From NCBI GenBank assembly GCA_020634455.1, contig JACKBQ010000001.1:4154001-4218000 (forward strand): a stretch of 64,000 bases of DNA. The letters run 5' to 3'. Under the pieces are notes generated by a model, which was given only the letters and a program-made list of their open reading frames with translations, searched no databases and was not told the DNA's origin. Shown here piece after piece: positions 9,610 to 17,203 of the stretch. Both the position numbers and the translations under genes were made by a program. This DNA is from Ardenticatenaceae bacterium. GTDB taxonomy: Bacteria; Chloroflexota; Anaerolineae; Promineifilales; Promineifilaceae. Numbering within the stretch: the first letter of the stretch is position 1; each line of letters starts with the position of its first letter.

Positions 9610-10665
9610 GTGGCTGATTTAAAATCGTTGCCGAAGATCGATCTGCATCGTCACCTGGAGGGTTCTCTGCGGCTGGAAACCTTGTTGGAGATAGCCCGCA
9701 AGTACAAGCTAAAAATCCCTGCAGATAATTTGGAAACGTTACGGCCGTATGTACAGGTAACCAACGACCCAGCCACACATGAAGCATTTCTCGCCAAATT
9801 TGAAGTCCTTCGCCATTTTTACCGTACCCCAGAACTCATTCATCGTCTTGTATATGAAGCTGTTGCCGACGCAGCTGAAGATAACATCAAATATTTAGAG
9901 CTGCGTTTTAGCCCCCAGGCGCTTACCCGCGTGCGCGGTTTTTCTATGGCCGATGCCGCAGATTGGGTCATTGAGTCGGTAGCGCAAGCAGAAGCGGATT
10001 ACGATATTCAAGTGGGTTTAATCGTCACGTTGGTTCGGCATGATCCCATTCAGCAAGCGCGTCACGTCGCTGAAATTGCTTTTGAGCGTTATGGCAAAGG
10101 CATTGTCGGACTGGATCTGGCAGGTGATGAGGTGAAGTTCCCCTCACGGCCGTTTACCCCCTTATTTAAAGAAGCAAAACAAGTTGGGTTGGGTATCACC
10201 GTCCATGCCGGGGAATGGGCCAGCGCTTTTGGGGTACGTGAAGCTGTGTTGGATTTATATGCAGACCGAATTGGGCATGGTGTGCGTACCCTGGAAAACT
10301 CCGAGATTTTGCGGCTGGTACGTGACCGCCAAACTGCATTTGAAGTTTGCCTGACGAGCAATTTGCAAACTGGCGTGGTACACCAAATGGATCACCATCC
10401 GCTGGTAGACATGCTGGATGTAGGGTTAAACGCAACAATCAACACAGATGATCCCAGCATTAGCAACTGCACCCTGACAGATGAATATGAAATTGCGGTT
10501 CACAGGCTAAAAATTGGCTATACTGCTTTGCGGCAATCCATTATGATGGCGGCAGCAGCTGCTTTTTTGCCTCCCAATGGGCAACAGGCGCTGGTGCAAA
10601 AATTTGATGCTCTTCTCCCTGAATCAGCTGCCGTAGACGGCCGTTCCCCCCTCAGTATTTCCTAA
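9610..10665 (+). CDS. add: Adenosine deaminase
   Basis: Hydrolytic deamination of adenosine (and deoxyadenosine) to inosine in purine salvage; cytoplasmic zinc enzyme. The metal-binding start of the family is intact: IDLHRHLEGSLR with His13 and His15. Further on are TVHAGEWAS (about 198-206), RIGHGVRT and NTDDPSIS (about 278-285), which supply the remaining zinc ligand and catalytic residues. The 351-residue length is normal. Translation begins at GTG, since MADLKSLPKIDLH is the usual short lead-in. It has its own promoter candidate and ends 14 bp from the convergent gene at 10680. Members of this family can also act on adenine or on aminodeoxyfutalosine, so the exact substrate is not fixed by sequence alone. 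Confidence 0.9.
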   Translation: MADLKSLPKIDLHRHLEGSLRLETLLEIARKYKLKIPADNLETLRPYVQVTNDPATHEAFLAKFEVLRHFYRTPELIHRLVYEAVADAAEDNIKYLELRFSPQALTRVRGFSMADAADWVIESVAQAEADYDIQVGLIVTLVRHDPIQQARHVAEIAFERYGKGIVGLDLAGDEVKFPSRPFTPLFKEAKQVGLGITVHAGEWASAFGVREAVLDLYADRIGHGVRTLENSEILRLVRDRQTAFEVCLTSNLQTGVVHQMDHHPLVDMLDVGLNATINTDDPSISNCTLTDEYEIAVHRLKIGYTALRQSIMMAAAAAFLPPNGQQALVQKFDALLPESAAVDGRSPLSIS

Positions 10666-10679
10666 CATCACAACAACAA

Positions 10680-11288
10680 TTACGTCGCTTCCCACTCCTG
10701 CAGCGCCCGTTTTATCATCGCCTGGATGCGTGGGTCGTCAATTTCACGCGGCCGTTCATAACGCCGCCCATCAACTTCAATTACCAACCCTCCCTTGGCA
10801 TCCTGTACCAAATGAATTTTTCGCGCTGCCAGCTCTGGGTCTGTAAGCAGGTGGCGTTGCAAAATGGCATCCACCTGTTCAACCAGACTCAACATCTTGT
10901 TAGCGCTGGCTTCGGTAGAGGCAGGGCGGCGGCGCAAATTTGTTAGCAACGAGGGTGAAGGTTTGGGGCCAGATGTTTTAAGCGCATCTCTTTCCGCTTC
11001 CATGCGATTTACAAAGCGTTGCGCTTCTTCATCGGTGCTTTCTACTGTGGTGGAAGGTGTGGGGCTGGCCTGGGGTGGGGCGAGTGGCGGGGCTACGCCA
11101 GCATCTACCAAGTTTTGGTAGCCGCCAACAAAGGTGATCAGTTCGCCAATTGCCGCCTGCATCAGCTGCCGCACATTGGCTTCCGTTATGTCACTGATTT
11201 TCTCATATCTCGTGCCATTAAAGCTAACAACCAGCTTGCCCATCGGTGGGACACGTAAAACCCGCATGATTTCAATTTCGTTCTGCAT
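10680..11288 (-). CDS. Unknown protein with an internal repeat, downstream of mutM
   Basis: A 202-residue protein of no recognised family. It contains two related segments: residues about 17-49 (KLVVSFNGTRYEKISDI, then a helix) and about 166-198 (GLVIEVDGRRYERPREI, then a helix). Each reads as two beta strands with an RYE motif followed by an amphipathic helix, so the gene seems to have arisen by internal duplication. The middle (about 68-125) is Pro/Ser/Thr-rich and probably disordered. It begins 9 bp after the stop of mutM on the same strand, so the two should form an operon. No catalytic motif is visible. A nucleic-acid or structural role is only a guess. Confidence 0.75.
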   Translation of the reverse strand: MQNEIEIMRVLRVPPMGKLVVSFNGTRYEKISDITEANVRQLMQAAIGELITFVGGYQNLVDAGVAPPLAPPQASPTPSTTVESTDEEAQRFVNRMEAERDALKTSGPKPSPSLLTNLRRRPASTEASANKMLSLVEQVDAILQRHLLTDPELAARKIHLVQDAKGGLVIEVDGRRYERPREIDDPRIQAMIKRALQEWEAT

Positions 11289-11297
11289 AATATCCTC

Positions 11298-12110
11298 TTA
11301 TTTTTGACAATTGGCACAAAAATGGGTGCTGCGCCCACCTAAAACAATGCGGTCAATCGGACGGCCGCATTCATAGCAAGGTTCCCCCGTCCGCCGAAAG
11401 ACAGCCACGGCGTTTTGCATATCTCCCTTGCTGCCGTCTGGTTTTACATATAGTTCAATGCTGGCACCTTCCCGCTCAATGCCCATATTGAGCACTTTTT
11501 GGATGGCTTTGTGCAGCGAAGCAAGTTCTGGCTGGCTCAAGGTGTTGGCCGGGCGGGTGGGGTGTAGTTTGGCATAAAACAAGGCTTCATCTGCATAAAT
11601 GTTGCCAATGCCGGCGATGCGTTCCTGGTCTAACAATAAAGGTTTGATGGCACGGGTACGGCCGTTTAACCGGTCAGCTAAAATTTCCGGGGTGAAGCTG
11701 GACTCTAGTGGCTCTGGCCCCAGCTTGCCCAAAATCTCATGCGGGTGCTGTACCAAATACACCCGGCCAAACTTGCGAATATCCCGAAAACGCAACTCCT
11801 GTCCGTTATCCAACTCAAACACGGTATGCACATGCTTGTCGGTGGGTTCGTCGGCATTGACTACGGAGAGATGCCCAGACATTTTCAGGTGGGCAATGAG
11901 CGTTTCGCCATGCGTCAGGCTAAAAACCAAATATTTGGCGCGGCGGTTGATTGTTTGTACCCGACAACCATGAATTCGCACCCTCAGCTCATCCAGCGAA
12001 GGTGTACCGATATGGCGGGGCCAACCGTTGCGCACGCCCGTGATGGTACGGCCGATTAACGGCTGGCGTAAAGCACGGACAACAGTTTCTACTTCTGGCA
12101 GTTCGGGCAT
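11298..12110 (-). CDS. mutM: Formamidopyrimidine-DNA glycosylase (Fpg)
   Basis: Removes 8-oxoguanine and ring-opened purines from DNA and cuts the resulting abasic site. The protein begins MPELPEVETV, with the catalytic proline and glutamate directly after the initiator Met. The lysine in HLKMSGHL is at about 76. The helix-two-turn-helix is marked by GIGNIYADEALF, and the C-terminal zinc finger has four cysteines (CYECG ... FCANC). The 270-residue length is typical. The stop is 9 bp before the next minus-strand gene (10680-11288), implying co-transcription. Confidence 0.95.
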   Translation of the reverse strand: MPELPEVETVVRALRQPLIGRTITGVRNGWPRHIGTPSLDELRVRIHGCRVQTINRRAKYLVFSLTHGETLIAHLKMSGHLSVVNADEPTDKHVHTVFELDNGQELRFRDIRKFGRVYLVQHPHEILGKLGPEPLESSFTPEILADRLNGRTRAIKPLLLDQERIAGIGNIYADEALFYAKLHPTRPANTLSQPELASLHKAIQKVLNMGIEREGASIELYVKPDGSKGDMQNAVAVFRRTGEPCYECGRPIDRIVLGGRSTHFCANCQK

Positions 12111-12211
12111 ATTTAACTTTCCCTAAAGTCTGCTCCGTATTATACCCTGAACGGGGTTAGGTCTCCATTAGAAACGGCCGTTTGCCAGGTTCTGTGCCCC
12201 GTTTTGCTTCT

Positions 12212-12241
12212 TTGACAAACCAGCCTGCTCTCTACTAAACT
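12212..12241 (+). promoter_or_regulatory. Candidate promoter of the gene at 12275
   Basis: Consensus -35 TTGACA (12212-12217), then 18 bp to TAAACT (12236-12241), a moderate -10. An ACGGCCGT copy lies just upstream near 12175. Only the -35 is strong. Confidence 0.4.
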
Positions 12242-12274
12242 TTGGGCAGCAAACCAAGCAGGGAGAACCAGCTT

Positions 12275-12931
12275 ATGTATCCAGAAGACCGGGTTTTGGT
12301 GGCATATGTGCCCAAGCCAGCCGATTTTGAGATTGTGCAAACGGCCGGTTGGTATCGCATTCCCCAAAAACATGCCCCCAAAGGATTGCACGCCGAATAT
12401 TTTGCCTTTTACTTTGGCCGCCACTTTGGTTCGCAGAAATGGGCCATTCATTACTACGCGCCGCAGGTGGGCAACGAACTAACTACCCGGCTGGCTCTGT
12501 TTCCCGATCAGCCAAACCATCCGCGAGCTAATGAGATGTATTACAAGGTGCAGCTTGGCCCGCTGCAAACGTTGGCACAGCCAATCGTAAGTTTGCGGTG
12601 GCGACGCATTACATTTTTGCACACAACCTGGGATCGCTTCCAAGATGCCAGCGAAATTAACGATCTGTTTGTAGATGGTGAGCCTTATGTGGATCGGCTA
12701 TACGCCACGTTAAAAGAGCGCGGCATTCAGGCCGAGCGTAACTACAGCGTGCGGGAACCTGGTGGTGAGTATGTGTTGCCGCTGGTCATTTTGTGTAAAA
12801 ACGGCCGTGTTGCACCAACGCATATCGAATTAAGCCAAAAACAAACAAATCCTGACCAGCTTGCACAAGAACTTGCTCAGCGTGTAGCCGACGCAGGTGG
12901 ACAGCTCAACCCCACAGCAATCATTCGGTGA
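12275..12931 (+). CDS. Conserved-looking protein of unknown function
   Basis: A soluble protein of 218 residues. The ATG at 12275 was chosen because GGGAG (12261-12265) sits nine bases upstream; an in-frame TTG at 12242 has no such site. The sequence is rich in aromatic residues and strands (for example FAFYFGRHF and WAIHYYAP). Its second half contains a helix with ATLKERGIQAERNYSV followed by LPLVILCKNG and HIEL, an alternation somewhat like small restriction-endonuclease-like folds. The catalytic D...(D/E)xK pattern is not clear, so no function is assigned. It has its own candidate promoter and is followed by an 88-bp gap. Confidence 0.7.
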   Translation: MYPEDRVLVAYVPKPADFEIVQTAGWYRIPQKHAPKGLHAEYFAFYFGRHFGSQKWAIHYYAPQVGNELTTRLALFPDQPNHPRANEMYYKVQLGPLQTLAQPIVSLRWRRITFLHTTWDRFQDASEINDLFVDGEPYVDRLYATLKERGIQAERNYSVREPGGEYVLPLVILCKNGRVAPTHIELSQKQTNPDQLAQELAQRVADAGGQLNPTAIIR

Positions 12932-12967
12932 ACGTAATTAAAATCGTAATTTTTTTGCAGCAACATC

Positions 12968-12996
12968 CATGATAGAAACTCCAATTGTGATATGAT
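12968..12996 (+). promoter_or_regulatory. Candidate extended -10 promoter of the P-loop kinase gene
   Basis: TGATATGAT (12988-12996) fits an extended -10 element (TGn followed by TATGAT). The -35 position (CATGAT, 12968-12973) is weak, as is common for extended -10 promoters. The proposed start codon is at 13020. Confidence 0.4.
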
Positions 12997-13019
12997 GAGA
13001 GCAGCCTACAAGTAGGGCA

Positions 13020-13745
13020 ATGGTTTATGATTTTTCAATTTTCTACCCTGGTTGTAAAGAGTTTGTATTAAATTCAATGTTTTTGCACAGTATTGTAAGT
13101 GATATTGACGATTTGCTACCTCAGTCGCCATTTGTGCGGTCTGGAGGTAGCTTATTGATGATGGTTGGGTTGCCGGGCACCGGCAAATCATCTGTGGTAG
13201 AAGGGCTGGCCCAATTTATGCCCTTTGTGGTAATTAGCACCGACAATATTCGGCTGCATTTGCGCAACCAGCCAACCTACACTGCCGCCGAAATGATGCT
13301 GGTGTATGAAGTGTGTTACTCCATCATCGAATCTCGCTTGCGCGATGGGCAGCGCGTTATTTTTGATGCGTCCAACTACCTTTCTGCACGGCGTGAGCAC
13401 CTGATGAAGTTAGGCAAGCGGGCTGGCGCTCCCGTGGCCGTTTGTTACGTGCAAGCCGCTCAGGAAACGATTCGTCAACGGCTGTTTAAGCGCAACAGTG
13501 GCCAGCGGCGCGAAACCGATTTGTCAGATGCGGACTGGTCTGTGTATAAATGGATGGTGGAAGCTCAGGAACCTGTGGTGGGTGAGCATCTCATTTTAGA
13601 TACAACTGATACGCCGCCCAACGTTTTGGCGGAAAAACTATTTTATTACTGGCTGAAGTGTGAAGAAACCGGCGCAAGCGACCCTGATATACAATCCTCT
13701 AGCTGGGCCCGCCAATTTAGCAGCGCCGATGGCCTTGGTCGCTGA
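13020..13745 (+). CDS. AAA_33-type P-loop ATPase/kinase
   Basis: A 241-residue protein related to the AAA_33/zeta-toxin/polynucleotide-kinase-like P-loop group. It shows Walker A VGLPGTGKSS (about 50-59), then VVISTDNIR, the DxxR-like site where such kinases place a substrate-binding Asp, and RVIFDASNYLSARRE, a typical second motif. The lid region QRLFKRNSGQRRETD is rich in Arg. It probably phosphorylates a small molecule or nucleic-acid end, but the substrate is unknown. The ATG at 13020 is preceded by GTAGGG at unusually short spacing; Met20 (13077) is an alternative. Its last 86 bp overlap the lipid-kinase gene in another frame, which suggests translational coupling. Confidence 0.8.
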   Translation: MVYDFSIFYPGCKEFVLNSMFLHSIVSDIDDLLPQSPFVRSGGSLLMMVGLPGTGKSSVVEGLAQFMPFVVISTDNIRLHLRNQPTYTAAEMMLVYEVCYSIIESRLRDGQRVIFDASNYLSARREHLMKLGKRAGAPVAVCYVQAAQETIRQRLFKRNSGQRRETDLSDADWSVYKWMVEAQEPVVGEHLILDTTDTPPNVLAEKLFYYWLKCEETGASDPDIQSSSWARQFSSADGLGR

Positions 13746-14649
13746 TCTGTGGCAGGCGCGTGGCTGGCGCGTGAAAATTCAGCCTACCCAAGCTCCCGGA
13801 CATGCAACAGAGTTAGCCCAACAGGCCGCCGTAGCTGGTCACCAGCTGGTGTTTGCCGCTGGCGGCGATGGTACTTTGGGGGAGGTGGCCAACGGGTTGG
13901 CGGGGACTACCACGATTATGGCCCCGCTGCCGGTGGGCACGGCCAACTCGTTTGCTCGTGAGCTGAACATGCCGTTGCCGCTGTTTCGTGGGCGGCACCA
14001 ACTGCTGAAGGGAGCAGATTTGCTGTTGAACGGCCGTATTCACCAGATGGACCTGGGCTATACCACCGACGCGACGGGAAACGGCCGTCATTGGCTGCTC
14101 TGGTCCGGGGCTGGGGCCGATGGGTACCTGGTGGAGCATATCGAGCCGCGTCCCAAATGGTCCAAAAAGCTGGGGCGGTTGGGCTACATGGTGCAGGGCA
14201 TTGCCTTGTCGGCTAAATATCCTACAGTTGAAGCCAGGATTGAGATAGACGGCCGTCTTTTTGAAGATCACTATTTGCTGGCGCTGGTCAGCAACTGCCG
14301 CCTGTACGCGGGTGGCGGCATCACCATCAGCCCGCAGGCCAAGCTGGATGATGGCTTGTTTGAGGTATGGCTGTTCCAGGGCAAGCACATCTACAAAATG
14401 TTCCAGTATGGCGCACTCATGAAGGCGGGACGGCGAGACTATCCCGGGATGGAGCTGGTGTACGGCCGTTCCATCACCATCCACACCAACCCCACCATGC
14501 CCTGCCAAACCGACGGTGAACCCAGCGGACAGACCCCCATCACCTGCACCCTCAAGCCCGGCGCATTGCGGCTGCTGGTGCCTGCCTCTGCCCCGGATGA
14601 TTACTTTGAGAAGCCGGGCATTGCCCTCAAGGATTGTTTCGACCTGTAA
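13660..14649 (+). CDS. Diacylglycerol kinase-family lipid kinase (YegS/BmrU-like)
   Basis: ATP-dependent phosphorylation of a lipid such as diacylglycerol or a related sphingoid/undecaprenyl-type lipid; acts at the inner face of the membrane. The start GTG at 13660 puts the family's opening motif ATLIYNPLAG at residues 7-16. The nucleotide-binding motif AAGGDGTLGEVANGL (about 65-79) and the following PVGTANSFARELNMP (about 92-106) are intact. The C-terminal half has the beta-sandwich hallmark DDGLFEVWLF. The 329-residue length is usual. It overlaps the upstream P-loop kinase by 86 bp. It contains four ACGGCCGT copies. Confidence 0.9.
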   Translation: MKKPAQATLIYNPLAGPANLAAPMALVADLWQARGWRVKIQPTQAPGHATELAQQAAVAGHQLVFAAGGDGTLGEVANGLAGTTTIMAPLPVGTANSFARELNMPLPLFRGRHQLLKGADLLLNGRIHQMDLGYTTDATGNGRHWLLWSGAGADGYLVEHIEPRPKWSKKLGRLGYMVQGIALSAKYPTVEARIEIDGRLFEDHYLLALVSNCRLYAGGGITISPQAKLDDGLFEVWLFQGKHIYKMFQYGALMKAGRRDYPGMELVYGRSITIHTNPTMPCQTDGEPSGQTPITCTLKPGALRLLVPASAPDDYFEKPGIALKDCFDL

Positions 14650-14801
14650 ACGCCCCTGTTAGACAGCAACTACATAAATTTTGAGCTATTTTGCGCCAAA
14701 GCAGGCGAGGTTCGGTTGGCTGCTAACGTGGCCTAATCTGATCAGTTGTGTGCGGAACGGCCGTTGCCTGGCACCAATTTTGGCAAATCAATTAAAAACT
14801 C

Positions 14802-14830
14802 TTTACAAAACATGAACAATTTGATAATAT
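14802..14830 (+). promoter_or_regulatory. Promoter candidate for the membrane protein at 14963
   Basis: TTTACA (14802-14807), a 17-bp spacer, then TAATAT (14825-14830) form a good sigma-70-type promoter. It lies in the 313-bp gap 14650-14962, which otherwise holds one ACGGCCGT copy (near 14758) and a leader of about 125 bases in which no known riboswitch was recognised. Confidence 0.55.
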
Positions 14831-14962
14831 ATGGACAATATCGTAACAGAGCTTGCCGGATAGTCCGCATTTAGACTCAAAATTGCCAGCAGCTTTGTGA
14901 TTAATTAAGTCCAATCTTTTAGGTAAGGGCATAATCGCTAACCTTTTGTAAGGAGTAAGCCT

Positions 14963-16021
14963 GTGGCAGAACATACACAAACTGTCAAAAAATCAGATGA
15001 AAACAGCGGCCTGACCAGTTCCAAAGCGTTGTGGGGCGGCGTGCTGTTTAGTTTTCTTTTTACCGGCCTCATCTGGCTGCTGCGCGGGGCTATCCCGCAG
15101 ATTGATTTTCTGCCAGACCAGGGCGCATCCTGGTACTTCTGGAAGTTGCCAGAACCTACTTTCTGGACCCGCGCGACTGCCTGGAGCGGCTACTTGCTGC
15201 ATCAGCTTGCCATTTGGGGACTCATCTACTACGGTCAGAAGACCCAAACCAAATACACCAACGGCCTGCATCGCATCAACATCATTGCTCTGGCCGTAAA
15301 CGCAGTTTTCATTATGCTCCATTTTCTGCAAACCATCTTTTTCTATGATGGGTTGGCGCAGGATGTGTCTATCTGGAGTTCGCAAGGCTCAGTGGTGCTC
15401 ATGCTGGTCATGATTTTGCTGATGGAAAATCAGCGGCGCGGCCTCTTTTTCGGCAAGAAAGTCGGTTTTCTTAAGGAAACAGCTCGCGTGGCCCGCAAAT
15501 ATCATGGCTACATTTTTGCCTGGGGTGTGATTTACACCTTCTGGTACCACCCAATGGAAGCCACTATGGGCCATTTGCTCGGCTTTATTTACACATTTTT
15601 CCTGATGGTGCAGGGCAGCCTCATGTTTACCCGGGCGCATCTTAACAAATGGTGGACATTTGTGCTGGAGTTCTCCGTTTTGGTGCACGGCACGCTGGTG
15701 GCCCTGCAAACCAACACCATGTGGCCGATGTTCTTCTTTGGCTTCGCTGGCATCTTCATTGTTACGCAGATGTACGGCCTGGGGCTCAATAAATATTGGC
15801 GCTGGGGCTTCATTGCTGCTTACATCGCCGGGGTAGCAATTGTGTACAGCAGCCGTGGCTGGGCTAGCGTGAATGAAATTGTGCGCATTCCGGTCATTGA
15901 ATATTTGCTGGTCTTTGTGCTGGCGCTGATTATCTGGCTCATTATGCGGATTGTAGGTTTGTTTACCGGGCGTACCAAACGGCGGTTTAATTCTCGCCGG
16001 GCGGCAGCTTCCGGCGACTAG
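14963..16021 (+). CDS. Polytopic membrane protein of unknown function
   Basis: A 352-residue integral membrane protein with about nine or ten hydrophobic segments, starting near residue 24 and ending with a long hydrophobic helix near 308-330, followed by a basic tail (TKRRFNSRRAA) that should stay in the cytoplasm. Translation begins at GTG (14963), seven bases after a strong AAGGAG. No transporter or enzyme motif was recognised; several histidines and tryptophans lie in or next to the helices. It has its own promoter and terminator candidates, so it is probably monocistronic. Confidence 0.8.
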   Translation: MAEHTQTVKKSDENSGLTSSKALWGGVLFSFLFTGLIWLLRGAIPQIDFLPDQGASWYFWKLPEPTFWTRATAWSGYLLHQLAIWGLIYYGQKTQTKYTNGLHRINIIALAVNAVFIMLHFLQTIFFYDGLAQDVSIWSSQGSVVLMLVMILLMENQRRGLFFGKKVGFLKETARVARKYHGYIFAWGVIYTFWYHPMEATMGHLLGFIYTFFLMVQGSLMFTRAHLNKWWTFVLEFSVLVHGTLVALQTNTMWPMFFFGFAGIFIVTQMYGLGLNKYWRWGFIAAYIAGVAIVYSSRGWASVNEIVRIPVIEYLLVFVLALIIWLIMRIVGLFTGRTKRRFNSRRAAASGD

Positions 16022-16048
16022 CGCTTATTTTTGCTTCTCCTTCTTTCA

Positions 16049-16085
16049 GAACGGCCGTTGCCACACAGTTGCGCAACGGCCGTTC
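16049..16085 (+). terminator. Terminator made from two copies of the iterated palindrome
   Basis: GAACGGCCGTTGC (16049-16061) and GCAACGGCCGTTC (16073-16085) are perfect 13-bp inverted repeats with an 11-base loop, followed by CTTTTCT. Each arm contains one full ACGGCCGT palindrome. Position after the membrane-protein gene and the T-rich tail support transcription termination. Confidence 0.65.
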
Positions 16086-16150
16086 CTTTTCTACTGCTTT
16101 ATCCCCCTCGACCTGTTTGCTAAAAATACAATATTACGTAAACTTCAATC

Positions 16151-17191
16151 ATGGACAGAATTGACTTTCGCTCTGATACCGTAAGCTGGCCCACGCCAGC
16201 GATGCGCGACGCTATGGCCAAGGCCCCGGTTGGGGATGACGTTTACGGTGAAGACCCGACCGTGAACCGGCTGGAAGCAATGGCGGCCGAAATGATGGGC
16301 AAGGAAGCGGGTCTGTTTGTCGCCAGTGGCACGATGGGCAACCTGACGGCTATTTTGGCCCACGGCCGTCGTGGCGACGGCGTCATAGTAGGCAACGATT
16401 CGCACACGTTTCGCTCAGAAGCAGGCGGCATGGCGGTACTGGGTGGCATGGTGCCCAACCCATTGCCCACGGATATTTACGGCCGTATGGACCTCACCGC
16501 CGTGCAAAATGCCATCTACCCCGATGACCCCCATTACCCCAACAACCGCCTCATCCTGGTAGAAAACAGCTACGGGGCCAAGGGTGGCTATCCCATCGAG
16601 CCAGACTATTTCCAGCAAATCCGCGCCATTGCCAACCGGCACGGCCTGATTGTGCACATGGACGGCGCGCGCATTTTTAATGCGGCCGTTTCCCTCAATT
16701 TAGACCCCCGCGAAATTACCCAGCACGTTGATTCCATCACTTTTTGCCTGAGCAAAGGGCTGTGCGCCCCGATGGGCTCTGTGTTGTGCGGTTCCGCTGA
16801 ATTTATTGCCCAGGCCCGCCGCGCCCGCAAGCTGGTCGGTGGGGGAATGCGCCAGGCTGGCATCCTGGCCGCGGCCGGCATTGTGTCTCTCACCGAAATG
16901 GTGGAGCGCCTGGCCGATGACCACGCCCACGCCAAAATGCTGGCCGAGGGCCTGGTCCAAATTCCGGGCCTGGTGGTGCAGCCAGAGCTGGTCAAAACCA
17001 ACATGTTCTTCTTTGAGCTGGCTGAATCTGCCCCCGTGACGCCCGCCGAGTTTGTGCAGCGATTGCGTGACGAGGCCAACATTTGGTTGTCTCATGGTTA
17101 CTCGCGCCGTTTGCGGGCCGTTACCCATTACTGGATTCAGGCAGCGGATGTGGCGCTCTTCATTAAAACCGCACGCGCCATTTTGCAGTAG
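16151..17191 (+). CDS. ltaE: Low-specificity L-threonine aldolase
   Basis: PLP enzyme cleaving L-threonine or L-allo-threonine to glycine and acetaldehyde. The family opening IDFRSDTVSWPTPAMRDAM is present, then GDDVYGEDPTVNRLE, and ASGTMGNLTA, which binds the cofactor phosphate. The HMDGARIFNA segment holds the Asp that contacts the PLP ring nitrogen. The Schiff-base lysine is in FCLSKGLCAP at about residue 202. The 346-residue length is standard. It is followed after 12 bp by the Ser/Thr kinase on the same strand. A glycine-producing enzyme is of some interest near the sarcosine oxidase genes further along, but a link is only conjecture. Confidence 0.92.
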   Translation: MDRIDFRSDTVSWPTPAMRDAMAKAPVGDDVYGEDPTVNRLEAMAAEMMGKEAGLFVASGTMGNLTAILAHGRRGDGVIVGNDSHTFRSEAGGMAVLGGMVPNPLPTDIYGRMDLTAVQNAIYPDDPHYPNNRLILVENSYGAKGGYPIEPDYFQQIRAIANRHGLIVHMDGARIFNAAVSLNLDPREITQHVDSITFCLSKGLCAPMGSVLCGSAEFIAQARRARKLVGGGMRQAGILAAAGIVSLTEMVERLADDHAHAKMLAEGLVQIPGLVVQPELVKTNMFFFELAESAPVTPAEFVQRLRDEANIWLSHGYSRRLRAVTHYWIQAADVALFIKTARAILQ

Positions 17192-17203
17192 GTAGGAGGG
17201 AAG

